From Westiellopsis prolifica IICB1 (GTDB taxonomy: Bacteria; Cyanobacteriota; Cyanobacteriia; Cyanobacteriales; Nostocaceae), in contig NZ_NAPS01000002.1 in NCBI RefSeq assembly GCF_004323185.1, forward strand, positions 1,354,388 through 1,418,387: a stretch of DNA of 64,000 bases, written 5' to 3'. The stretch's first letter is position 1, and each line of letters starts with the position of its first letter. The translations under genes were made by a program, and so were the position numbers. A model generated the notes under the pieces. That model was not told where the DNA came from, searched no databases, and was given only the letters and a program-made list of their open reading frames with translations. Of the stretch, positions 43,764 through 51,795 are shown in pieces.

Positions 43764-44078
43764 TCAAATTTTACTCTTAAATTCCTAGAGTTTTATTTAG
43801 AAATTGACAAAGAACGACAGGAAAATTTATCTTGTCGCTGTGTTATATTTTGCTTAAAAATGTAAATATTTGAGTTAAATATTATTTACCTGATCTTAAC
43901 TTTTTCTCTCGCAATAGTGCATTTACTCACGCTACATATTTTTCTGACAATGCGGGTACTGGTTGTTGACGGAGCGTCCGCTTTGAATTTTGTATATAAG
44001 AGTAACATGAAGCGATCACATAATTAACTAAATTTCTCGGTCAAAGTCCAGCGCACCTAACTTCTGGAGAAACGCAAC
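43764..44078. other. AT-rich divergent intergenic region
   Basis: Holds the presumed promoters of the minus-strand zinc-ribbon operon and the plus-strand peptidase gene. No further repeat or ORF is recognised. It lacks HIP1 sites. Confidence 0.45.
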
Positions 44079-46193
44079 ATGACCAAACAACCAAAGCCAC
44101 CCGTTGCACCTGTGAAACCTGTTACAGACGACTACTTCGGTACGAAGGTAACAGACAATTATCGTTACATGGAAAACTTCAATGATCAACAGGTGCAAGA
44201 GTGGGTAAAAGCGCAAGCCGATTTTACAACCCACACCCTCGAACAAATTCCGGGACGTAATGACTTTTTCAACCGCATGATGGAATTAGATGCTTCTGTT
44301 CCGGCAAAAGTCAGCTGGGTGTTACGACTTGCCAATGGCAAAATTTTCTACCTCAAATGTGGGGCGCAAGATGATGTGTGGAAATTGTACATGCGAGATG
44401 GCATGAACGGTAACGAAATACTTTTGGTTGATCCTGACAAGTTTAAACAACAAACAGGCAAGCCGCACGCGATTAACTGCTTTATCCCCTCGTGGGATGG
44501 CAAGTATGTGAATTATACTATTTCAGCAAACGGTTCGGAAGAGGCTTCGCTTTATGTGATCAATACTGAAACTCTTGAAGATGTAGACAAACCGATTTCG
44601 CGGTTGCATTGGGGCGGAATTTGGTTGCCTGATAACCAGTCATTTGTCTACACCCGCAATCAAGAAATCAAAAAAGGGATGGCGAAGACACAAAAGTATC
44701 AAAAAAGCAAAGTCTATTTGCACAGACTTGGCACAGATGTAGAACAAGATACCCTTGTCCTCGGTCAGGGAGTGACTGATTTGGTCAACATTTCAACCGT
44801 CGCACTTCCCTTTGTTGTTACCCTTCCCAATTCCGATTATGTATTTGCAGTTATCCTCTACGGCACACAAAAAGAACTTGATCTTTATGTCACTACTCTC
44901 GCTTCATTTAATCAAGGTACACCAGAGTGGAAAAAGATTTGCGATGCGACCGATGAAGTTATACTCTTTGAGGTACATGGAGAAGAAGTATATTTGTTGA
45001 CACACAAAGATGCGCCTCGCTATAAAATCGTCAAAACATCGCTGAAAAATCCTGACTTTTCGAGTGCTAAAATCGTTATGGCAGAAAGCGAGCAGATAAT
45101 TGAGTCTATATTTGCCGCTCAAGATGCACTTTATGTACTCACAAATAATAATGGTATTACTAAAGCCATTCGCATTACTTACGACGGTAAAACAGAATCC
45201 CTGAATCTGCCGTTCGCTGGCACAGCTGAGTTTTTTGGAAACGACCCCAGAATCACTAAAAATGATCCGAGAGTGGTAGGGATTTTGCTAGGTGTTACCA
45301 CTTGGACAAAATTTTACAGCATCTACGAATACGATTCGCAAACCCATCAACTTACGCAAACACAATTACAACCGCAAGGCGAATATGACGCACCAGATGA
45401 TTTAGTCGCCCAAGAAATCGAGGTGCGATCGCACGATGGGACGATGATACCACTGTCTATTATCCATAAAAAAGGTATCAAACTTGATGGTTCAAATCCA
45501 TGCTGGTTGATTGGTTATGGGGCTTATGGTTTTTCGATGTACTTAGACTACGAACACCAAAATTATGCCTGGTATGAGAAAGGTGGTATTATGGCGTTCG
45601 CTCATGTGCGCGGTGGTGGTGAAAAAGGTGAAGCGTGGTATCGCGCCGGATTTCAGCAAACTAAGCCCAACACCTGGAAAGATTTTATTGCTTGTGCTGA
45701 ATATCTAATTGAAAAAAAATATACCTCACCTGCAAAACTGGCGGGAGAAGGTGTTAGTGCAGGCGGTATCTTGATTGGTAGAGCCGTTACAGAACGTCCT
45801 GATTTGTTTGCGGTCGCAATTGCACGGGTAGGCGCGATGAATGTGATTCGCTTTGAAACAATGACAAACGGAGTGAACAATATTCGCGAATTTGGTAGTT
45901 GCACCACCGAAGCGGGATTCAAAGCACTCTACGAAATGGATGCATTTTTGCATGTCCAAGACGGAGTGAACTATCCAGCAATGATCATTACCCACGGGAT
46001 CACCGACCAACGATGCGAACCTTGGCAATCGACAAAATTTGCGGCGCGGGTTCAAGCCGCATCAGCAAGTAACAAACCTGTCTTACTCCGCATTGACTAC
46101 GAAGCTGGGCATGGCGCTGGTTCAACCAAAAGGCAACGTCTCCAAGAACGAGCCGACATCTTCGCCTTTATGATGTGGCAATTTGGGTATTAA
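44079..46193 (+). CDS. Prolyl oligopeptidase family (S9) serine peptidase
   Basis: The 704-aa protein has the two-part S9 build: an N-terminal segment with Y-R-Y-M-E-N followed by a seven-bladed propeller (about 75-410), and a C-terminal alpha/beta hydrolase domain with G-Y-G-A-Y-G-F-S near 483-490, G-E-G-V-S-A-G-G with the nucleophile serine near 562, D-Q-R near 651 and the catalytic histidine in E-A-G-H-G-A-G near 683. R-G-G-G-E-K-G-E-x-W is the conserved propeller-hydrolase signature. It cuts short peptides after proline or basic residues. No signal peptide is seen, so it acts in the cytosol. HIP1 density is low in this gene compared with its neighbours. Confidence 0.9.
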   Translation: MTKQPKPPVAPVKPVTDDYFGTKVTDNYRYMENFNDQQVQEWVKAQADFTTHTLEQIPGRNDFFNRMMELDASVPAKVSWVLRLANGKIFYLKCGAQDDVWKLYMRDGMNGNEILLVDPDKFKQQTGKPHAINCFIPSWDGKYVNYTISANGSEEASLYVINTETLEDVDKPISRLHWGGIWLPDNQSFVYTRNQEIKKGMAKTQKYQKSKVYLHRLGTDVEQDTLVLGQGVTDLVNISTVALPFVVTLPNSDYVFAVILYGTQKELDLYVTTLASFNQGTPEWKKICDATDEVILFEVHGEEVYLLTHKDAPRYKIVKTSLKNPDFSSAKIVMAESEQIIESIFAAQDALYVLTNNNGITKAIRITYDGKTESLNLPFAGTAEFFGNDPRITKNDPRVVGILLGVTTWTKFYSIYEYDSQTHQLTQTQLQPQGEYDAPDDLVAQEIEVRSHDGTMIPLSIIHKKGIKLDGSNPCWLIGYGAYGFSMYLDYEHQNYAWYEKGGIMAFAHVRGGGEKGEAWYRAGFQQTKPNTWKDFIACAEYLIEKKYTSPAKLAGEGVSAGGILIGRAVTERPDLFAVAIARVGAMNVIRFETMTNGVNNIREFGSCTTEAGFKALYEMDAFLHVQDGVNYPAMIITHGITDQRCEPWQSTKFAARVQAASASNKPVLLRIDYEAGHGAGSTKRQRLQERADIFAFMMWQFGY

Positions 46194-46559
46194 GGGATTG
46201 TAGGCGAAAAGCCCTTAAATCAGTGAACAGTTATCAGTTATCAGTTATCACGGCGTATGGTGGGGGATTTAAACCCAATACGGTTCAGTTAAGGATTTTT
46301 AGTGCAAAAATTTGACCTGTAGAGACGCGCCATGGCGCGTCTCTACAAGAGATTGTGGTCTTATCTGAACCGTATTGGATTTAAACCCACCACCAACGCC
46401 TACCACCTTCTTTGTGGGGGACTTACTGATAGCTAATAACTGATAACTGCTCTGGTAACTATTAACTGGCTTATCTGCGATCGCAATTTGACTTCTAAAA
46501 TGTAAAGGTGATTGAACAAATAGGAAATGTCCTAAATTGGCTTTTTCACCCTATCTGCC
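46194..46559. other. Intergenic region carrying CAATACGG element copy 2
   Basis: Besides the element (46276-46377) the region has GTTATCAGTTATC repeats near 46225-46248 and GATAACTG near 46433-46449, forming an outer inverted pair. A HIP1 site lies near 46477. No gene is seen. Confidence 0.5.
46276..46377. mobile_element. CAATACGG miniature element, intact copy 2, with 10-bp target duplication
   Basis: The 102-bp element starts CAATACGGTTCAGTTAAG and ends CTTATCTGAACCGTATTG, nearly perfect inverted ends of about 18 bp. The centre is GTAGAGACGCGC/GCGCGTCTCTAC, a perfect palindrome. It has no coding capacity. On both sides lies the direct repeat GATTTAAACC (46266-46275 and 46378-46387), a perfect 10-bp target-site duplication. 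Confidence 0.8.
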
Positions 46560-47255
46560 ATGACACAGACAGCCTTCGACCGATTTTGGGAACTTATATT
46601 TGGGGCGATCGCTCTCAACCCCAAAGCGTTTGAATTGATCCAGATTCTACCCCAAGGTTTTCGAGTTGCACTTTTCACAGTACTGTTAGCAGGCTTTTCA
46701 CAAGCTTTTGGTCAAGGTATTGTACTATTTGTGAACCGAGTCAAACCGATTCGCTTTCTTCTCAGTTTAGCGATCGCCTCAGTATTATTTGCATTTAGCG
46801 TCTTGTTTTGGGGTCTGAGTACATGGTTTGTCAGTTGGCTATTCTTTGATGCGAGTACCCCATATGAAACTATATGGTCTCTTCTAGGACTAGCCTATGC
46901 ACCAATGATATTTAGTTTTTTGGTCGCATTACCCTATTTCGGTGTGTCCATTAACGTCATACTCTCTATCTGGACACTATTGGCGTTTGAAGTTGGTTTA
47001 CATGCAGTCCTACATGTAAGCGTATGGCGAGCCTTTTGGTGTGCAGCTTTGGGATGGGTGGTACTCCAAATTTTACAACGTACTATAGGCAGACCCATAG
47101 CAGCGATCGGTGTATGGCTTTCTAACACCGTGGCTGGGAAAAAACTAGTTACAGATATGCGAGGAATAGAAAATCTTCTACAAACAAGGGGACAGATCCT
47201 GTTCAGGATTGATCCAACTAGCAACACCCTCGACAACAGAGACGGCAGGGGGTGA
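46560..47255 (+). CDS. Multi-span membrane protein, Yip1-like
   Basis: The 231-aa protein has about five hydrophobic segments (about 32-57, 65-95, 108-128, 135-155 and 160-175) and a short soluble tail. The spacing and G-x-Y-x-P-like element (L-G-L-A-Y-A-P near 105-111) resemble Yip1/YIF1-type membrane proteins. Its stop (47253-47255) lies two bases before the start of the next gene, so the two are translationally coupled and probably work together. Function is unknown. Confidence 0.65.
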   Translation: MTQTAFDRFWELIFGAIALNPKAFELIQILPQGFRVALFTVLLAGFSQAFGQGIVLFVNRVKPIRFLLSLAIASVLFAFSVLFWGLSTWFVSWLFFDASTPYETIWSLLGLAYAPMIFSFLVALPYFGVSINVILSIWTLLAFEVGLHAVLHVSVWRAFWCAALGWVVLQILQRTIGRPIAAIGVWLSNTVAGKKLVTDMRGIENLLQTRGQILFRIDPTSNTLDNRDGRG

Positions 47256-47256
47256 G

Positions 47257-50151
47257 ATGATGTTAAAGCGAGTCGTCAAATTTTTAGGTATTTTTTTGAT
47301 AGCCTTGCTTGTAACTGTATTATTTCCACCACTGCGCCATCTGTGGGTAGTTGCGTACAATGCTCTGAGTGAAGCGCTAAGTTTGACTATAAATTTAGCG
47401 CAGATTGCTTTAATTGCTATTCTCTTCGCTGGACTGCTTGTTCCTCTAGAAGCTTTGGGCTGGTGGGCAGGTTGGTATGGCGATCAAATTGATACTACAC
47501 TTGACCCAGGTACATTAGAAGAACCGATCCCACCCCAAACAAATGTAGTTCGTTTTGTAATTTATTTGGATGGTATTGGTCAAGCTTCATCGCGATACTT
47601 TCCTGATGGTGAGGAGTTTCTGAGTCAGTTAGCAGCAATATTACCAGATAACATCGCCATTATTAGAGGGCTAATTCCTTACTCTGTTCTTAATCGACCT
47701 CTAACAGAAGGCGGATTCTTCTCATTTTTTTGGCGGACAGCCGAACGATTAAGTATGTCCGAAAATCCAGGTATACTCGGTCTTTTGCTGGCTGTAGCAA
47801 TTAACATCCGTAACACCTTTGTAGTTATGGTTTCTGCTGACCAGCGTTACGGCCCGATTTATAACCAGGGAATGGCTCAAGTCATGTACAACAGCCTGGT
47901 TAGATATGGTTATCAGCCTGGTAGCGGCGTACCAATCAGCCTAATTGGTTTTAGTGGTGGTGGACAAATAGCGATGGGAACACTTTCCCATCTCAAACAG
48001 GCGTTAGTAGCACCGATAGAAGTCATTTCTTTAGCTGGCGTAATCAGTGGTAATACTAATGCTTTGATGGCAGAGCATCTCTATCATTTTGTTGGTGACA
48101 AAGATCCAGTTGAACGTTTGGGGCCGATTTTTTTCCCCAAGCGTTGGAAAATCTTTTTTTTATCCTACTGGAATCGTGCCAAACGCATGGGTAAAATTTC
48201 TTTCGCTTCTCTTGGTCTAGTGGGTCACAGTGGTGTTGGAGGTGTCTTAGATCCTCACCAATCATTGCCTGATGGTCGCACCCACCTACAACAAACACTA
48301 GATGTAGTAACAAAAATCTTACTAGAGGAGTATGATACAGACCAAGAAACCGAACCGCGTCAACTCAGCAATTACGATCGCTATCAACAAGCAGAATTTA
48401 ATCGACCAGATTATTATCCTTTACCTCAAGCAACAAGATCCTTAACTCAGACTGTACCAACAAATCTTTATCAACCCATCGCTCCTTGGATGGGGAGACT
48501 GATTTTACCACCAAAGCAACAACGACGGTTTGGCGTTTTGCTGGAACTCTATCACGCTCCTAGTGAATATCAACATCTCATTGGACAAGTTGTAAATTTG
48601 AAATCTTTTAATGGTTCCCCAGCCAGAAACTCAACCCCAGCAGTTATTAAAGATGTTCATTTTAGCCAGCAAGCAATCTATAGTTCCCAACAAGGTTTAG
48701 TTCAACCAACTCGTTTGAATCATTGGCGACAGGTGAGGCCACTAGAGTCTTTAGCTGGTGCTAGACCCAATGATGATGTTGTTGTCATGTTGCATGAACC
48801 TGTGGTAATTGAAGAGAATGGGGAAAACCAAGCTGTTACTTTGCACATTAATAGCGAACCTGTGCAAATTTCCGGACGATTTTACGCTTTAGTGAAGTTT
48901 TTACAACCAGTCAGCCCAGACGGCGAACAGTTCCGCGTAGTTCATTATAATCCTGACTCTCGTCAGTTTGATGGAGTTGAGGAAGTCGTCAAGATGCCCC
49001 AGGTAATTGCTTACGAAAACGAAATTTATCCTTCCACCAACCGTGATATTGAAAAGTCTCCTTTAAACAGTGCGGGATGGTATATTTACGGGGCAAAAAA
49101 TACCGCTGGCATGTTTGTAGTCCAGTCACTTATTCCTCGGTCTTTGGTGCAAGTTAAACCACAACGGGTAATAAATGGCAAAAAAGCAGCCTTGAATTAC
49201 TTGAAAAAAGAAGCTTGGCAAGAAATAATTGCTCATAAAGGGCAAATTCAATCTGTGCTTTTGAATACTAAAGACTGTGAAATTGAGCAAGCAGTCTCAG
49301 AGTGGTGTGAAGGCGATCGCGCTTTAGTTCTCCATACTTACGGCGGTATCGGTGGAAAGAAAAAAGAAGCCGCAGCTAGCTCCCCCATCTACTTTGGACA
49401 TTTTGCTTACGGGGTGGCGCAGGTTGTGCGGGAACCTTTGACAGATGAATTATGCTTTGACATCGAGTATCATCAAGTTTACACTCACAACATCGATGGA
49501 TTAATTGCTGGCACATTGCACATATCACGTTATTTGGGCGATCGCCAATTTGGTTGGCTAGGGATTCGTCCCACAACTAATATTCTGATCAAATATGATC
49601 CTTTCACCGAAGATTATGATCTTAATGGCGTCAGGCGATCGGCATTGCAAACACTGATTCGACAATTGGAAATCATGACAGCTCGTTACCGCATTGGTGA
49701 TGGTACTGGCGGAACCTATGTTGGTCCTGCTAATAACTGCTCCCAAGATTCCAATCAAGCGTTATACGCAGCAATTAAAGCTATTGAGGTGGGAATTAAA
49801 TCTCATCATTCAGAGTATCAAAACTGGCTAGAGTACAATCCTGAAGACTTCAACCGCCTGCAAAAATTGGTCAAATTAGGAAAATCTCTGCGGTGGGAAC
49901 TATTACCCTTTGGTGTCGCCCGCGCCGATTGGCAAAATTCCACTGATAACCTCGGTAGTTCTCTTGAAGATAGTCCCTTCAAACAACTATTTACAGGTTT
50001 AATTAGTTGGCGAACAATGTTTCCTCGCAAAGCTAACGATACTGTCACTGAGATATTCATCCAGCAAGGAGCTTCTGTATGGATGCTGACCACCAGTCAA
50101 GTAGGTGGTTGTGATCCAGATATTGCTGCGATCGCTCCTTTGACATTTTAA
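47257..50151 (+). CDS. Large membrane-anchored protein with alpha/beta-hydrolase-like motif
   Basis: From the ATG at 47257 (GGGGGTGAG lies just upstream) the protein is 964 aa. Two hydrophobic N-terminal segments (about 5-30 and 40-65) are followed by a domain with V-R-F-V-I-Y-L-D-G-I-G near 97-107 and L-I-G-F-S-G-G-G-Q near 229-237, whose S233 sits in a G-x-S-x-G nucleophile elbow of alpha/beta hydrolases. The rest (about 300-960) has no family I recognise, with mixed alpha and beta composition and a C-terminal region with several cysteines. It is translationally coupled to the membrane protein gene upstream. A TTG start 48 bases earlier is less likely. Confidence 0.7.
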   Translation: MMLKRVVKFLGIFLIALLVTVLFPPLRHLWVVAYNALSEALSLTINLAQIALIAILFAGLLVPLEALGWWAGWYGDQIDTTLDPGTLEEPIPPQTNVVRFVIYLDGIGQASSRYFPDGEEFLSQLAAILPDNIAIIRGLIPYSVLNRPLTEGGFFSFFWRTAERLSMSENPGILGLLLAVAINIRNTFVVMVSADQRYGPIYNQGMAQVMYNSLVRYGYQPGSGVPISLIGFSGGGQIAMGTLSHLKQALVAPIEVISLAGVISGNTNALMAEHLYHFVGDKDPVERLGPIFFPKRWKIFFLSYWNRAKRMGKISFASLGLVGHSGVGGVLDPHQSLPDGRTHLQQTLDVVTKILLEEYDTDQETEPRQLSNYDRYQQAEFNRPDYYPLPQATRSLTQTVPTNLYQPIAPWMGRLILPPKQQRRFGVLLELYHAPSEYQHLIGQVVNLKSFNGSPARNSTPAVIKDVHFSQQAIYSSQQGLVQPTRLNHWRQVRPLESLAGARPNDDVVVMLHEPVVIEENGENQAVTLHINSEPVQISGRFYALVKFLQPVSPDGEQFRVVHYNPDSRQFDGVEEVVKMPQVIAYENEIYPSTNRDIEKSPLNSAGWYIYGAKNTAGMFVVQSLIPRSLVQVKPQRVINGKKAALNYLKKEAWQEIIAHKGQIQSVLLNTKDCEIEQAVSEWCEGDRALVLHTYGGIGGKKKEAAASSPIYFGHFAYGVAQVVREPLTDELCFDIEYHQVYTHNIDGLIAGTLHISRYLGDRQFGWLGIRPTTNILIKYDPFTEDYDLNGVRRSALQTLIRQLEIMTARYRIGDGTGGTYVGPANNCSQDSNQALYAAIKAIEVGIKSHHSEYQNWLEYNPEDFNRLQKLVKLGKSLRWELLPFGVARADWQNSTDNLGSSLEDSPFKQLFTGLISWRTMFPRKANDTVTEIFIQQGASVWMLTTSQVGGCDPDIAAIAPLTF

Positions 50152-50273
50152 CATTAGAGACGCGATTCATCGCGTCTGTACAATGGTCATTGGTCATTCC
50201 CCGCTCCCCTTTCCCCGCTCCCCTTTCCCCGCTCCCCTTTCCTTGTTAGCATCTACCATCTATCACCTATATT
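50152..50273. repeat. GACGCG hairpin and CCCCTTTCCCCGCT repeats
   Basis: TAGAGACGCGATTCATCGCGTCTGTA lies at about 50155-50180, a member of the GACGCG hairpin family. GCTCCCCTTTCCCC units (about 50207-50240) follow, four copies in tandem. The block runs up to the next gene. Confidence 0.65.
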
Positions 50274-50870
50274 ATGCATACATCACACGCGCCATCAACC
50301 AACGTTCAGAGGATAGCCAGTGAATTTCGCCTACTAGGTTGGATTGGTTTCTGGCTACAGTTAGTTTTGGGAAGTATTCCCTTATTTATTGCTATACCGA
50401 CACTGTTTTTTAGGAACAATGCTGGTCGAGTTAGTACTCAAAACGGTATTGGTGTGTTTTTTGCTTATGCTTGTTTGCTAGTTTTGATCTTCACCATTTA
50501 TTGGTGTTTTCGCTATACACGCTTATCGAAAACATTAGATGACCCTGATCTCCGTCCCTCTAGAAAAGAGGTGACGAGAGATTTATGGATCGGCATAATT
50601 GCCAATATTAGCGGCATGATATTTGCAGTTATTGTCTTAATGACCCAGGTTGGATTGCTGTTGAATAAAGTCCTATCAATTCCCCAAGGCGCATCTACTA
50701 TTTATAGACCTATTCCTGGTGCGGCGATAGCAACTCCGGGTTTACCAATTACTCCTCTACAGATTATTTCAATGCAAGCAGTTAGTTGTGCGATCGCAGC
50801 CGAGTTAGTAGGAGTAATTGTCGCTTTGTGGCTATTATATAGGCTCATACCACAACCTGTTTATGAATAA
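50274..50870 (+). CDS. DUF3611 family membrane protein
   Basis: The 198-aa protein has four hydrophobic segments (about 28-50, 64-85, 112-135 and 170-192). It matches DUF3611, a family of cyanobacteria and plastids, by the start R-I-A-S-E-F-R-L-L-G-W-I-G-F-W-L-Q-L-V-L-G near 14-34 and the R-x-L-I-P-Q-P end. The function is unknown; plant relatives are plastid membrane proteins. It stands alone between repeats. The ATG at 50274 begins the conserved N-terminal segment. Confidence 0.85.
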   Translation: MHTSHAPSTNVQRIASEFRLLGWIGFWLQLVLGSIPLFIAIPTLFFRNNAGRVSTQNGIGVFFAYACLLVLIFTIYWCFRYTRLSKTLDDPDLRPSRKEVTRDLWIGIIANISGMIFAVIVLMTQVGLLLNKVLSIPQGASTIYRPIPGAAIATPGLPITPLQIISMQAVSCAIAAELVGVIVALWLLYRLIPQPVYE

Positions 50871-51170
50871 CTAAAATCCGCCCCCGGTTTAGAAAGCGGA
50901 TTTCGTGAAGTGTACATTCAATACGGTTTGGTTAAGAATTTTTCGTCATAATTTTGGGCATGTACCAGACGTGCCATGGCACGTTTGGTACAGGGTTTAG
51001 ATGTTATCGATTTGTCTTATCCGAACCGTATTGAGTGTACATTACACCAATATATAATCCCAAATTTTCGGTGCGTTAAGACTAATGTCTATAACGCACT
51101 CTACTAGATTCTACTTTTTGACACTCCCACGGCTAAAAGCCGATGGGCTTTCTGCTCCCGAATCTGTAAC
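50871..51170. other. Intergenic region carrying CAATACGG element copy 3 and an IS200/IS605-like hairpin
   Basis: Holds the intact element 50919-51033 and, at about 51118-51150, CTCCCACGGCTAAAAGCCGATGGG preceded by TTTGACA. The latter resembles the imperfect hairpin at one end of IS200/IS605-family elements in cyanobacteria, but no transposase or TnpB gene is present. Confidence 0.45.
50919..51033. mobile_element. CAATACGG miniature element, intact copy 3, with 10-bp target duplication
   Basis: The 115-bp element starts CAATACGGTTTGGTTAAGAA and ends CTTATCCGAACCGTATTG. The centre is TACCAGACGTGCC/GGCACGTTTGGTA, a palindrome related to but different from that of copy 2. The direct repeat AGTGTACATT flanks it exactly (50909-50918 and 51034-51043). 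No ORF is present. Confidence 0.8.
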
Positions 51171-51560
51171 TTAAGTAGAAGCTTTAAACAAATTTATCCC
51201 AGCAAAACGCACGTTGTCCTGATCTTGAGTAAAACTGTATGAACCGTTTTGATCATCAATACTTTGCAATACTGGTTTGTAAGTACTTAAAGACGAATTG
51301 TACAAAATATGGCTACCAGTATAAGAGCCTGATTGTTGACTATTCAAAAGATGCTGAGTAGGTGGTTGTGTAACACTTAAGGTGTAGAAACTTTTTTGCC
51401 CTGTTAAAGAATTTTTAACATTAAATCCAGCAATAATTACAGATGCTTCATCAGAGCTTAAATCAGCCAAAATTTGGTCACAACTTAAATCACCCAAAAG
51501 ATATTTATCGCAACTATTTGAAAAAGATGTTGTATTGCTCCTGTAATTTGTTTCTAACAT
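51171..51560 (-). CDS. Small hypothetical protein, possible peptide precursor-like
   Basis: The ATG at 51560 is preceded by GGAGG with good spacing and gives a 129-aa protein (a longer frame adds eight residues). Residues 10-45 carry two cysteines and an L-S-C-D-Q-I-L-A-D-L-S-S-D-E-A stretch followed by A-G-F-N; the L-S-x-D-E-A pattern near a glycine recalls leaders of peptide precursors, but the usual double glycine is absent. The rest is serine, glutamine and tyrosine-rich, with S-Y-S-F-T-Q-D-Q-D-N-V-R-F-A-G-I-N. I do not recognise a family. It is a single gene. Confidence 0.5.
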   Translation of the reverse strand: MLETNYRSNTTSFSNSCDKYLLGDLSCDQILADLSSDEASVIIAGFNVKNSLTGQKSFYTLSVTQPPTQHLLNSQQSGSYTGSHILYNSSLSTYKPVLQSIDDQNGSYSFTQDQDNVRFAGINLFKAST

Positions 51561-51584
51561 AACAGTCCTCCAACAATCTTTCAA

Positions 51585-51795
51585 AAAACTTGATCACCTT
51601 CTTTTCTAAATAAGAACACTTTTTATTTCACTGATCTATAGTTAGATTCGCTAAATCAATCTTTGGTTATAACAAATCTTTTATTATTTATTTAAGTATG
51701 TAAACACCATCACTTAATTTTTTTTAGATATAGATAATTAGTTAAATTATTGAAAGAGGGATTGAATTTAATCCCTCTAATTCCTAATCTATAAA
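51585..51795. other. AT-rich spacer
   Basis: This space holds the promoter for the small gene at 51171-51560 and, at 51755-51778, the terminator of the transketolase-like gene. Nothing else is seen. Confidence 0.45.
51755..51778 (-). terminator. Hairpin terminator of transketolase-like gene
   Basis: AGAGGGATT and AATCCCTCT are perfect nine-base arms with a six-base loop, 18 bp beyond the stop on the minus strand. The minus-strand sequence after the hairpin is T-rich, fitting a rho-independent terminator. Confidence 0.7.

Noticed and set aside
45480-45510. GGTTCAAATCC as a tRNA T-arm
   Set aside because: It lies inside the S9 peptidase gene, in frame, with no cloverleaf around it.
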